Positions 52,374-61,236 of a DNA stretch of 64,000 nucleotides are shown piece after piece. Position 1 is the first letter of the stretch. Each line of letters begins with the position of its first letter. This stretch comes from Massilia endophytica (GTDB lineage Bacteria; Pseudomonadota; Gammaproteobacteria; Burkholderiales; Burkholderiaceae_D). The position numbers and the translations under genes are program-made. The DNA lies in NCBI RefSeq assembly GCF_021165955.1, contig NZ_CP088952.1, forward strand, positions 4,588,001-4,652,000. The letters are read 5' to 3'. The notes beneath the pieces were generated by a model that was given only the letters and a program-made list of their open reading frames with translations, did no database searches and had not been told where the DNA came from.

Positions 52374-53120
52374 ATGTCGTTAAAGAAGCCTATCGAAATC
52401 AAGATTTCCACCGTCGTCGCCGTTTCCGCCATCCTGCGGACCGCCGACGGCTCCGCCCTCGACGCCGCCCTGCGGCACATGACCGGCGGCGTATCCGACT
52501 TCTTCGAGGGCGACCTGGCAGTCATCGACGTTGGCGACCTGGCCCCGGAAAGCCTCATCGACTGGGCGGCCACCATCGCCCTGCTCAGGAAATACAATCT
52601 CAATCCCGTCGCCGTGCGCAACGCAACGCCGGACATGATCGAAGCGATCCAGGCCCACGGCCTCTCGCTCGACAGCGGCAAGCGCGAGGAGGCTCCGGCC
52701 GCGGCAGCCGCGGCGCCCGCGCCAGCTCCCGCCCCGGCTCCCGCTCCGGCGGCCCCCGCCGCAACGCCTTTCGCAGGCACCATGATCATCGATACCCCGG
52801 TCCGCGCCGGACAGCGCATCTACGCGCGCGGCGGCGACCTGGTGGTGATGGCGATGGTGAACAACGGCGCCGAAGTCATTGCCGACGGCAGCATCCACGT
52901 CTACGGAGCCCTGAACGGCCGCGCCCTGGCAGGCGCCTCCGGCGACCAGCGCGCGCGCATTTTTGCGCAGTCCATGGCGCCCGAGCTGGTGTCGATCGCG
53001 GGCGTCTACCGCACCTTCGAGGACGGTTTTCCGGCCGAACAGGCGCGCCAGCCCGCACAAATCAGGCTCATGGGGGACCGCTTAGAGATACAATCTGTCA
53101 ATTCTGCAACCCGCGCCTGA
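52374..53120 (+). CDS. minC: Septum site-determining protein MinC
   Basis: A 248-residue FtsZ-assembly inhibitor. The N-terminal FtsZ-binding domain (PIEIKISTVVAVSAIL) and the C-terminal beta-helix (RAGQRIYARGGDLVVMA, VNNGAEVIADGSIHVYG, LNGRALAGA) are joined by an unusually Ala/Pro-rich linker (residues 105-137). First gene of minCDE. Confidence 0.95.
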   Translation: MSLKKPIEIKISTVVAVSAILRTADGSALDAALRHMTGGVSDFFEGDLAVIDVGDLAPESLIDWAATIALLRKYNLNPVAVRNATPDMIEAIQAHGLSLDSGKREEAPAAAAAAPAPAPAPAPAPAAPAATPFAGTMIIDTPVRAGQRIYARGGDLVVMAMVNNGAEVIADGSIHVYGALNGRALAGASGDQRARIFAQSMAPELVSIAGVYRTFEDGFPAEQARQPAQIRLMGDRLEIQSVNSATRA

Positions 53121-53157
53121 GTTCACAGGACGCTTAGCTCACCCAAAAGGATAATCC

Positions 53158-53973
53158 GTGGCAAGAATTATTGTTGTAACGTCCGGTAAGGGCGGTGTCG
53201 GCAAGACGACCTCCAGCGCCAGCTTCTCCAGCGGGCTCGCCCTGCGTGGCCACAAGACCGTGGTGATCGACTTCGACGTCGGCCTGCGCAACCTGGACCT
53301 GATCATGGGCTGCGAGCGCCGCGTGGTCTACGACCTGATCAACGTGATCAACAAGGAAGCGACGCTCAACCAGGCGCTCATCAAGGACAAGCACACCGAC
53401 AACCTCTTCATCCTGCCCGCCTCGCAGACGCGCGACAAGGACGCCCTGAGCGAAGACGGCGTGGAAGAAGTGCTGGCCGAGCTGATCAAGATGGGCTTCG
53501 AATACATCATCTGCGATTCGCCCGCGGGCATCGAGCACGGCGCGCTGATGGCGCTGACCTTTGCCGACGAAGCGCTGATCGTGACCAACCCGGAAGTCTC
53601 CTCGGTGCGCGATTCCGACCGCATCCTGGGCATCATCCAGGCCAAGTCGCGCCGCGCGCAATCGGGCGGCGAGCCGGTGAAGGAGCACCTGCTGATCACC
53701 CGCTACTCGCCCAAGCGCGTGGAAGCGGGCGAGATGCTGTCCTATACGGACGTGCAGGAAATCCTGCGCATTCCGCTGATCGGCGTGATTCCCGAGTCCG
53801 AGCAGGTGCTGCACGCCTCGAACCAGGGCAATCCGGCGATCCACTTCAAGGGCACGGACGTGGCCGAGGCGTATGAAGACGTGATCGCGCGCTTCCTGGG
53901 CGAAGACCGGCCGCTGCGCTTCACTTCCTACGAAAAGCCTGGCCTGCTGCAGCGCATCTTTGGAGCGAAATAA
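53158..53973 (+). CDS. minD: Septum site-determining ATPase MinD
   Basis: A 271-residue ParA-type ATPase with deviant Walker A SGKGGVGKTTSSAS, switch FDVGLRNLDLIMG and a C-terminal amphipathic membrane helix (PGLLQRIFGAK). Starts with GTG. Recruits MinC to the membrane and is cycled by MinE, whose start overlaps its stop. Confidence 0.96.
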   Translation: MARIIVVTSGKGGVGKTTSSASFSSGLALRGHKTVVIDFDVGLRNLDLIMGCERRVVYDLINVINKEATLNQALIKDKHTDNLFILPASQTRDKDALSEDGVEEVLAELIKMGFEYIICDSPAGIEHGALMALTFADEALIVTNPEVSSVRDSDRILGIIQAKSRRAQSGGEPVKEHLLITRYSPKRVEAGEMLSYTDVQEILRIPLIGVIPESEQVLHASNQGNPAIHFKGTDVAEAYEDVIARFLGEDRPLRFTSYEKPGLLQRIFGAK

Positions 53974-54224
53974 TGGCACTCCTCGATTTCCTGTTCCAGA
54001 ACAAGCCCAAGACGGCGACGGCGGCCAAGGAACGGCTGCAAGTGATCATCGCGCGCGAGCGCAACGGCCGCGCCGGTCCGGACTTCCTGCCCGCGATGCA
54101 CAAGGAACTGATCGAAGTGATCTCCAAGTACACCAAGGTGAACGCGGACGACATCAAGATCTCCCTCGACCGCCAGGGCAACCTCGAAGTCCTCGACGTC
54201 AACGTCATCCTTCCCGACGCCTGA
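53973..54224 (+). CDS. minE: Cell division topological specificity factor MinE
   Basis: An 83-residue MinE. N-terminal membrane helix LLDFLFQNK, MinD-contact segment AKERLQVIIARER, and C-terminal dimer domain (KYTKVNADDIKISLDRQGN). Overlaps the minD stop by one base (TAATG). Confidence 0.96.
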   Translation: MALLDFLFQNKPKTATAAKERLQVIIARERNGRAGPDFLPAMHKELIEVISKYTKVNADDIKISLDRQGNLEVLDVNVILPDA

Positions 54225-54234
54225 TAGCTCGGCG

Positions 54235-54260
54235 CGCTGAGGCCGCCCGCGGCCTCAGCG
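54235..54260. terminator. Convergent-gene hairpin after minE
   Basis: CGCTGAGGCCGC and GCGGCCTCAGCG, a perfect 12-bp stem with a CC centre, lies between minE and the convergent DUF697-like gene and overlaps the stop codon of the latter. No T-run follows, so a factor-assisted or weak bidirectional terminator is likely. Confidence 0.55.
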
Positions 54261-54752
54261 GGCGGTGACGAGTTCCTGGGCGACGCGGGCGCAGGCGTCC
54301 ACGTGCTGGTAGCCGATCTGGCGGAAGGCGAAGAAGCCGATTGCCGCCGAGGCCGCCTGGCCCGCGAGCGGCACCACCTTGCTCGCCTGCTTCGCCAGCA
54401 GCTTTACCCCGCTGCGCCGGATCAGCTTCAATACCACTTCCCGCGTCACGATCTTCCCCACCAGCATGCTGCCCACGCCCATCGCCGCCTCATAGGCGAT
54501 CAGGCGGAATTTGGGCTGAAGGCGGTCAATCTGCTCCGGCGTGAGGCCGAATTCGCGGTTCACGTCCTCGATCAGCTGGGTAAACAGGCGCAGGTCGGAG
54601 ATCACGTCCATGCCCGGAATGGGCACCGCCGCCAGCCCGGCCGACATCGTCGCCCGCCGCCGCACCAGGCGCCGGCAACGCTCCCGCACTTCCGCTATTT
54701 CCTGCGCGCTGGCAGGCATCACTGTCCACTCTTCCGCCACAGTCGCCACCAT
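54255..54752 (-). CDS. DUF697-like protein
   Basis: A 165-residue protein with the DUF697-like core RRATMSAGLAAVPIPGMDVI, then LFTQLIEDVNREFGLT, and hydrophobic helices AAMGVGSMLVGK and AASAAIGFFAFR. Such domains associate with membranes and GTPases; function unknown. Start uncertain: 54752 lacks a ribosome site and 54719 is the alternative. Confidence 0.65.
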   Translation of the reverse strand: MVATVAEEWTVMPASAQEIAEVRERCRRLVRRRATMSAGLAAVPIPGMDVISDLRLFTQLIEDVNREFGLTPEQIDRLQPKFRLIAYEAAMGVGSMLVGKIVTREVVLKLIRRSGVKLLAKQASKVVPLAGQAASAAIGFFAFRQIGYQHVDACARVAQELVTAR

Positions 54753-54933
54753 TAAAAGATTGCCAAATGTAAATGGCCATTGAAAAGGGGGTCTAACAAG
54801 TGTACCGTGTAATCGCCAGGCGGCTCCGCACCGCAACAAAGTATCGTTCTCAATAGAAATATTTGGTTTATTTTGAAACTTTTCTTGTAAATCTCTGTTA
54901 TATTCCTGTGACCAAGCCTTAACTTCCGCTTAC

Positions 54934-55623
54934 ATGAGAATTGTAGTCCTCGACCACGACCGCACCCAGACCGATTTGATCAGCCAAGTCCTGACGTCGG
55001 CCGGCCATGCCTGTCATGGCGTGCAGAGCGCCAAGGACCTGCTGGCGCAGTTGCGCAAGGACAACTACGACATGCTGATCATGGACTGGCAGGTGGACGG
55101 CATGTCCGCCGCCGAGCTCCTGCGCAAGGCCCGCGAGCGGCTGACCGAGAAGGCGCCCGTGATGTTCATGACCACCGCCTCCGGCGAGGACGATATCGTG
55201 GCCGGCCTGGATGCGGGCGCGGACGATTACATGATCAAACCGCTGCGCCGCAGCGAACTGGTGGCCCGGGTGCAGGCCCTGCTCCGGCGCGCCTTCCCCA
55301 GCCAGAACGGCGCGGAGCAGCTGCAGTTCGGCCAGTACGTCTTCGAAACCCGTCCCGGCCGCCTGTTGATGGATGGCAATGTCCTGGACGTGACGCACAA
55401 GGAGTTCTACCTGGCGCTGCTGTTTTTCCGCAACATCGGGCGCCCCCTGTCCCGCGCCTACATCCACGAGGCCGTCTGGATCCGGGAAACCGACGTGCCT
55501 TCCCGCACCATGGACACCCACGTGTCCCGCGTGCGCAACAAGCTGCAGCTCAAGCCTGAGAACGGCTTCCGCCTGGTGCCCGTGTACAGCTACGGCTACC
55601 GCCTGGAAAAGCTGGGCGCCTGA
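54934..55623 (+). CDS. Orphan OmpR/PhoB-type response regulator
   Basis: A 229-residue regulator: receiver domain with phospho-acceptor Asp51 (MLIMDWQVDG), switch Thr in FMTTASG and Lys in MIKPLRR, then a winged-helix DNA-binding domain (THKEFYLALLFF, MDTHVSRVRNKLQL, YSYGYRLEKL). No histidine kinase is adjacent, so its partner is elsewhere. Confidence 0.9.
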   Translation: MRIVVLDHDRTQTDLISQVLTSAGHACHGVQSAKDLLAQLRKDNYDMLIMDWQVDGMSAAELLRKARERLTEKAPVMFMTTASGEDDIVAGLDAGADDYMIKPLRRSELVARVQALLRRAFPSQNGAEQLQFGQYVFETRPGRLLMDGNVLDVTHKEFYLALLFFRNIGRPLSRAYIHEAVWIRETDVPSRTMDTHVSRVRNKLQLKPENGFRLVPVYSYGYRLEKLGA

Positions 55624-55669
55624 GACATTCTGTCCCTGCGGGGGCCGGGCCCCCTCTGCCGCAGCGCGT

Positions 55670-55675
55670 TATAAT
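55670..55675 (+). promoter_or_regulatory. -10 element of hemA operon
   Basis: A perfect TATAAT 29 bp before the hemA start, following a G/C palindrome (GGGGGCCGGGCCCCC, 55640-55654) that could be the end of the regulator transcript. No clear -35. Confidence 0.5.
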
Positions 55676-55704
55676 GTGCGGCAACGACCCTATCTATTCC
55701 GGAA

Positions 55705-56979
55705 ATGCAGCTCCTTGCCGTCGGCCTGAACCACACCACTGCTCCGCTCGCCCTGCGCGAGCGGCTGGCGTTCGCGCCTGAGCAGCTGGGCACGGCGGTC
55801 GCGGCGGCGCGCAACTGGTTCCAGCGCCTGGATTCGCGCGGCAGCGACGAGGCAGCCATCCTGTCCACCTGCAACCGCACCGAGCTCTATGCCGCCAGCC
55901 ATGCGGACAATCCGCTCGACGCGGGCGCCCATTTCCTGGCCGATTTCCACCAGCTGAACTATTCCGAGCTGCGCCCGCACCTTTACATGCTGCCGCAGCA
56001 CGACGCCGTGCGCCACACCTTCCGCGTCGCCTCCGGCCTCGATTCGATGGTGCTGGGCGAAACCCAGATCCTGGGCCAGATCAAGGACGCCATCCGCACC
56101 GCCGACGAAGCGGGCGGCCTGGGCACCTACCTGCACCAGCTCTTCCAGCGCAGCTTCTCGGTCGCCAAGGAAGTGCGCAGCACCACCGAGATCGGCGCGC
56201 ACAGCGTGTCGATGGCGGCGGCCGCCGTGCGCCTGTCCCAGCGCATCTTCGACAAGCTCGCGGACCAGAATGTGCTCTTCATCGGCGCGGGCGAGATGAT
56301 CGAGCTGTGCGCCACGCACTTCGCGGCGCAGAACCCGAAGTCGATCACCATCGCCAACCGCACCATGGAGCGCGGCGAAAGCCTGGCCCACCGCTTCAAC
56401 GGGAAGGCCATGCGCCTGGCCGAGCTGCAGAACCAGCTGCACCAGTTCGACATCGTCATCTCCTGCACCGCCTCTTCGCTGCCGCTGATCGGCCTGGGCA
56501 TGGTGGAACGCGCAGTGAAAGCGCGCCGCCACAAGCCCATGTTCATGGTGGACCTGGCCGTGCCGCGCGATATCGAAGCCGAAGTGGGCCGCCTCAACGA
56601 CGTCTTCCTCTACACCGTGGACGACCTGGGCAAGGTAGTCCAGACGGGCATGGAAAACCGCCAGGCCGCCGTGGCGCAGGCCGAAGCCATTATCGAAACG
56701 CGCGTGCAGTCCTTCATGCACTGGATCGACGACCGCGCCGTGGTGCCGGTGATCCAGGGCCTGCAGGAGAACGGCGAAGCGATCCGCCTGCTGGAACTGG
56801 AGCGCGCGCGCAAGCTGCTGGCCAAGGGCGAAGACATCGACACCGTGCTCGAAGCGCTGTCCAAGGGCCTTACGGCCAAGTTCATGCACGGCCCGCAGCA
56901 GGCGCTGCACAGCGCAAAGGGCGACGAGCGCGCCCAGCTGGCCGAACTGCTGCCACAGCTGTTCCGCGGCCGCCGTTAG
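55705..56979 (+). CDS. hemA: Glutamyl-tRNA reductase HemA
   Basis: A 424-residue enzyme starting tetrapyrrole synthesis by reducing glutamyl-tRNA to glutamate-1-semialdehyde. Nucleophile Cys56 in ILSTCNRTELY, GLDSMVLGETQILGQIK block, NADPH site FIGAGEMIE, and a C-terminal dimerisation helix. First gene of hemA-prfA-dsbB-prmC. Confidence 0.95.
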   Translation: MQLLAVGLNHTTAPLALRERLAFAPEQLGTAVAAARNWFQRLDSRGSDEAAILSTCNRTELYAASHADNPLDAGAHFLADFHQLNYSELRPHLYMLPQHDAVRHTFRVASGLDSMVLGETQILGQIKDAIRTADEAGGLGTYLHQLFQRSFSVAKEVRSTTEIGAHSVSMAAAAVRLSQRIFDKLADQNVLFIGAGEMIELCATHFAAQNPKSITIANRTMERGESLAHRFNGKAMRLAELQNQLHQFDIVISCTASSLPLIGLGMVERAVKARRHKPMFMVDLAVPRDIEAEVGRLNDVFLYTVDDLGKVVQTGMENRQAAVAQAEAIIETRVQSFMHWIDDRAVVPVIQGLQENGEAIRLLELERARKLLAKGEDIDTVLEALSKGLTAKFMHGPQQALHSAKGDERAQLAELLPQLFRGRR

Positions 56980-57064
56980 CGGCGCCGCCTTCTTCTGCTG
57001 CCTTGCTGGCGGCGTCCCCTTGCATGTCCCGCGCCGCACCGGCGCATTCACACCGAATCGAACC

Positions 57065-58141
57065 ATGAAACCATCAATGCTGGCCAAGCTGGACCAACTC
57101 GCCAACCGCCTCGTGGAGCTGGACGAACTGCTCATGTCCGAAAGCGCGACGTCGAACATGGACAGCTATCGCAAGATGACGCGCGAGCACGCGGAGCTGC
57201 AGCCGCTGGTGGCCCTGTACAAGGACTACCAGCAGGCGCAGAGCGACATCGCCGAAGCGCAGGACATGCTCTCCGACCCGGACATGAAGGACTTCGCGCA
57301 GGAAGAAATCGAAAACGGCAAGGCGCGCCTGGCGGAGCTGGAACTGGACCTGCAGAAGATGCTGCTGCCGAAGGACGCGAACGACGAACGCAACATCTTC
57401 CTCGAGATCCGCGCGGGCACGGGCGGCGACGAATCGGCCCTGTTCGCGGGCGACCTGCTGCGCATGTACACGCGCTTCGCGGAGCGCAGCCGCTGGCAGG
57501 TGGAGATCGTGAGCGCATCCGAGAGCGACCTGGGTGGCTACCGCGAAGTGATCGCGCGCATTGTCGGCAACGGCGCCTACTCCAAGCTCAAGTTCGAATC
57601 CGGCGGCCACCGCGTGCAGCGCGTGCCCGCAACCGAAACGCAGGGCCGCATCCACACCTCCGCCTGCACCGTGGCCGTGATGCCCGAAGCCGACGAAGTG
57701 GAGGACGTGCACATCAACCCCGCCGACCTGCGCATCGACACCTTCCGCGCCTCGGGCGCGGGCGGACAGCACATCAACAAGACCGATTCGGCGGTGCGCA
57801 TCACCCACATCCCGAGCGGCATCGTGGTCGAATGCCAGGACGACCGCTCGCAGCACAAGAACAAGGCCTCGGCGATGAAGGTGCTTGCGGCGCGCATCAA
57901 GGACGTGCAGCTGCGCGAGCAGCAGAGCAAGGAAGCGGCCACGCGCAAGAGCCTGATCGGCAGCGGCGACCGCAGCGAGCGCATCCGCACCTACAACTTC
58001 CCTCAAGGCCGCATGACGGACCACCGCATCAACCTCACCCTCTACAAGCTGGACATGATCATGGACGGCGACCTGAGCGAGCTCACCACGGCCCTCGCCG
58101 CCGAACACCAGGCCGAGCAGCTCGCCGCCCTTGGCGACTGA
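57065..58141 (+). CDS. prfA: Peptide chain release factor 1
   Basis: A 358-residue RF1. The stop-codon reading motif appears in RVPATETQGR (PAT) and the catalytic GGQ in ASGAGGQHINKTDSAVR. It reads UAA and UAG. The ATG at 57065 gives the standard length. prmC, which methylates its GGQ Gln, lies two genes on. Confidence 0.96.
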   Translation: MKPSMLAKLDQLANRLVELDELLMSESATSNMDSYRKMTREHAELQPLVALYKDYQQAQSDIAEAQDMLSDPDMKDFAQEEIENGKARLAELELDLQKMLLPKDANDERNIFLEIRAGTGGDESALFAGDLLRMYTRFAERSRWQVEIVSASESDLGGYREVIARIVGNGAYSKLKFESGGHRVQRVPATETQGRIHTSACTVAVMPEADEVEDVHINPADLRIDTFRASGAGGQHINKTDSAVRITHIPSGIVVECQDDRSQHKNKASAMKVLAARIKDVQLREQQSKEAATRKSLIGSGDRSERIRTYNFPQGRMTDHRINLTLYKLDMIMDGDLSELTTALAAEHQAEQLAALGD

Positions 58142-58192
58142 GGCGCGATTTGTGCGAGAATGGCGCGGCCTAACTTTTGCGATGATTACACG

Positions 58193-58660
58193 ATGAATTC
58201 ACGCTCCATTCTTCTCGCTACCGCCGCCGTGAGCTTTGGCCTGATCGGCGTGGCCCTGTATCTGCAGCATGCGATGAACATGCTGCCCTGCCCCCTCTGC
58301 GTGATCCAGCGCTATCTGTTCATCGCCATCGGTATTGGCGCGCTGATCGGGGCCTTCTCGCAGAAGCCCAAGCTGGGCGCGGGCATCGGCCTGCTGGCGG
58401 CGCTCGGCGGCCTCGGTGTGGTGGGCAAGCATCTGTATGTGCTCGCCCACCCCGGCCTGTCCTGCGGCATCGATCCGCTGGAAACGGCATTGAACAAGAT
58501 CCCCACCGCCACCGCCCTGCCCTTCCTGTTCCAGGCGGACGGCCTGTGCGAGAACGCGACCGACGCGCTGTTCGGCCTCTCCATTCCGCAGTGGTCCGCC
58601 GTGTGGTTCGGCATCCTCACGCTGACCCTCATCTGGGTGCTGCTGCGCCGCCGCGCATGA
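58193..58660 (+). CDS. dsbB: Disulfide bond formation protein DsbB
   Basis: A 155-residue four-helix quinone reductase that re-oxidises DsbA. CPLC (Cys33/36) follows helix 1 and the second pair is Cys91 (LSCGIDP) and Cys119 (GLCENAT). All four catalytic cysteines are present. It sits unusually between prfA and prmC and overlaps prmC by ATGA. Confidence 0.93.
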   Translation: MNSRSILLATAAVSFGLIGVALYLQHAMNMLPCPLCVIQRYLFIAIGIGALIGAFSQKPKLGAGIGLLAALGGLGVVGKHLYVLAHPGLSCGIDPLETALNKIPTATALPFLFQADGLCENATDALFGLSIPQWSAVWFGILTLTLIWVLLRRRA

Positions 58661-59490
58661 CACGGCTGGTCGCTCCCGGCACCACGCTCGCCGCCCTGCA
58701 GCGACAGCCCCTGCTCGATCCGGTGGACCAGCGGCTGCTGGTCTGCCATGCCCTGAACGTATCCCGCACGGCCCTCATCACGCAGGCCGACCGCGCCCTC
58801 GATGAGGACGAGGCGCTGCGCCTTTCCGGACTGCTGCAGCGCCGCCTGGACGGCGAACCCGTCGCCTATATCCTCGGCCGCCGCGAGTTCTATGGCCTGG
58901 ATTTCGAAGTCGGCCCCACCGTGCTGATTCCCCGCCCCGAAACGGAGCTGCTGGTCGAGCTGGCGATGGAGCGCCTGCCCACGCAAGGCCGCATGCTGGA
59001 CATGGGCACAGGCAGCGGCGCCATTGCGGTGGCCGTGGCACACACGCGGCGCGACGCGAACGTGACGGCGCTGGATGTGAGCCCCGAGGCTCTCGCCACC
59101 GCAAGCCGCAATGCCTCGGCCCACGGGGCTTCCGTACGTTTTCTCGCCAGCGACTGGTACTCGGCCGTCGGCGGCGAGACCTTCGAGCTGATCGTCTCCA
59201 ATCCTCCCTATATCGCGGCGGGAGACCGCCATCTGTCCGAAGGCGATCTGCGCTTCGAACCCACCAGCGCGCTCACCGATCATGCCGACGGCCTGTCCGC
59301 CCTGCGCACGATCGTCGCCGGGGCCCCGGCCCACCTCGTTCCGCAGGGCTGGCTGCTCATGGAGCATGGCTACGACCAGGCCGAAGCCGTGCGCGCGTCG
59401 CTCGCGCAGCAGGGCTTTACCGAGGTCCGGAGCTGGGCCGACCTGGCGGGCATCGAGCGTGTCAGCGGCGGCCGCCGTCCGCCGACTTAG
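58657..59490 (+). CDS. prmC: Release-factor glutamine methyltransferase PrmC
   Basis: A 277-residue SAM methyltransferase with N-terminal helical domain, SAM-binding LDMGTGSGAIAVA and catalytic IVSNPPYIA near residue 180. It methylates the GGQ Gln of release factors. Translationally coupled to dsbB. Confidence 0.95.
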   Translation: MTRLVAPGTTLAALQRQPLLDPVDQRLLVCHALNVSRTALITQADRALDEDEALRLSGLLQRRLDGEPVAYILGRREFYGLDFEVGPTVLIPRPETELLVELAMERLPTQGRMLDMGTGSGAIAVAVAHTRRDANVTALDVSPEALATASRNASAHGASVRFLASDWYSAVGGETFELIVSNPPYIAAGDRHLSEGDLRFEPTSALTDHADGLSALRTIVAGAPAHLVPQGWLLMEHGYDQAEAVRASLAQQGFTEVRSWADLAGIERVSGGRRPPT

Positions 59491-59623
59491 GTGCGCCAGC
59501 GCGCGGAAACACCGCGCCCCGTTTTGCTAAAATGGCATTTTTGGGGCCCGCCACACGCGCCTTGCCGATTTCGGTTACTCTCCCACCAATCTTTTGTTAG
59601 CTGCACAAGAAAGGAAGAGCATA

Positions 59624-61219
59624 TTGTCCAATCTATTGACCCGCCGTCTGGCCCTGCTGGCCGAGGAACGGCACCGCGAGGTGCTGCGGGGCGGCTTGCG
59701 CGGCATTGAGCGGGAGACCCTGCGGGTGCGTCCGGATGGACACCTGGCCAGTACGCCACATCCCCTTGCACTGGGCTCCGCCCTCACGCACGAACAGATC
59801 ACGACCGACTACGCCGAGACCCTGCTGGAGTTCATCACTCCCGCCGAAAACGACATCGCCATCACGCTGGACAAGCTGAACTCCATCCACCGCTTCGCCT
59901 ACGCCCACCTGGGCGACGAACTGCTGTGGAGCCAGTCCATGCCCTGCCAGCTCCCGGCCGAAGAGGACATCGAGATCGCCTGGTATGGCAAGTCCAACCT
60001 GGGCATGCTGAAGCACGTGTACCGCCGCGGCCTGGCCCTGCGCTACGGGAAGGCGATGCAGTGCATCGCGGGCATTCACTACAACTATTCGCTGGACGAG
60101 CGCCTGTGGCGCATCCTGGACGATCACGAGACCACGGGCCGCCGCCTCTCGCCCATGGCCTACCAGTCGGAAGCCTACCTGGCCACGATCCGCAACTTCC
60201 GCCGCTACAGCTGGCTGCTCATGTACCTGTTCGGCGCATCGCCCGCCCTGAACAGCAGCTTCCTGCGCGGCCGTCCGCACAAGCTGGAGACCCTGTCGAA
60301 CGACACGCTCTACCTGCCCTATGCGACCAGCCTGCGCATGAGCGACCTGGGCTACCAGAACGACGCCCAGTCCGGCCTGCGCCCGCACGAGAATAGCCTG
60401 GACAGCTATGTGGCCACACTCACGCGCGCCGTGAACCAGCCGTACGAGCCTTACCAGAAGATCGGCGTGAAGAACGAGAAGGGCGAGTGGCAGCAGCTCT
60501 CGACCAACGTGATCCAGATCGAGAACGAGTACTACTCCACTATCCGTCCCAAGCGCGTTATCCGCACGGGCGAACGTCCCATCCAGGCGCTGTGCAACCG
60601 CGGCGTGCAGTACATCGAAGTGCGCTGCATGGATGTGGACCCGTTCGAGCCGGTCGGCATCAGCGAACAGGCAGGCCGCTTCCTCGACGCCTTCCTGCTG
60701 TTCTGCGCCCTGGAGGACAGCCCCACCATCACCACGCTGCAGGGCGAGCATTACGCCAGCAACTTCGCGCGCACCGTGAAGGAAGGCCGCCGTCCGGGCC
60801 TGATGCTGGAAAAGGACGGCAAGCCCGTCGCGCTGAAGGAATGGGGCAGTGAGCTGATCGAACGTATCCGCCCCGCCGCCGAACTGCTCGACACCCTGCG
60901 CGGCGACCAGGCGCATGCCGAAGCGCTGAAGGTCCAGCAGCTCAAGCTGGACGATCCCGACGCCACGCCATCGGCCGCCGTGCTGCGCGAACTGAATGCG
61001 AACGGCAAGTCCTTCGCGGACTTCGGCCTGCGCCAGAGCCAGAAGCACGCCGAATGGTTCCGCGCGCATCCGCCCAGCGCCCTGGAACAATCGTACTTCG
61101 AGAAGCTGGCCGAGGAATCGCTGGCCAAACAGGCCGAGATGGAGCGCATCCAGACCGGCAGCTTCGACGACTACGTGACAGCCTACCGCGCCAGCAATCT
61201 CTGCCCCAACCGCAGCTGA
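59624..61219 (+). CDS. gshA: Glutamate-cysteine ligase GshA
   Basis: A 531-residue ligase of the proteobacterial GshA type catalysing the first step of glutathione synthesis. GIERETLRV near residue 30, SLDSYVATLTRA, and QIENEYYSTIRPKR near 300 are family marks. A TTG start at 59624 with AAGGA upstream fits the N-terminus SNLLTRRLALL; no ATG serves. Confidence 0.93.
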   Translation: MSNLLTRRLALLAEERHREVLRGGLRGIERETLRVRPDGHLASTPHPLALGSALTHEQITTDYAETLLEFITPAENDIAITLDKLNSIHRFAYAHLGDELLWSQSMPCQLPAEEDIEIAWYGKSNLGMLKHVYRRGLALRYGKAMQCIAGIHYNYSLDERLWRILDDHETTGRRLSPMAYQSEAYLATIRNFRRYSWLLMYLFGASPALNSSFLRGRPHKLETLSNDTLYLPYATSLRMSDLGYQNDAQSGLRPHENSLDSYVATLTRAVNQPYEPYQKIGVKNEKGEWQQLSTNVIQIENEYYSTIRPKRVIRTGERPIQALCNRGVQYIEVRCMDVDPFEPVGISEQAGRFLDAFLLFCALEDSPTITTLQGEHYASNFARTVKEGRRPGLMLEKDGKPVALKEWGSELIERIRPAAELLDTLRGDQAHAEALKVQQLKLDDPDATPSAAVLRELNANGKSFADFGLRQSQKHAEWFRAHPPSALEQSYFEKLAEESLAKQAEMERIQTGSFDDYVTAYRASNLCPNRS

Positions 61220-61236
61220 ACGCCGCAGGGGCAGAC

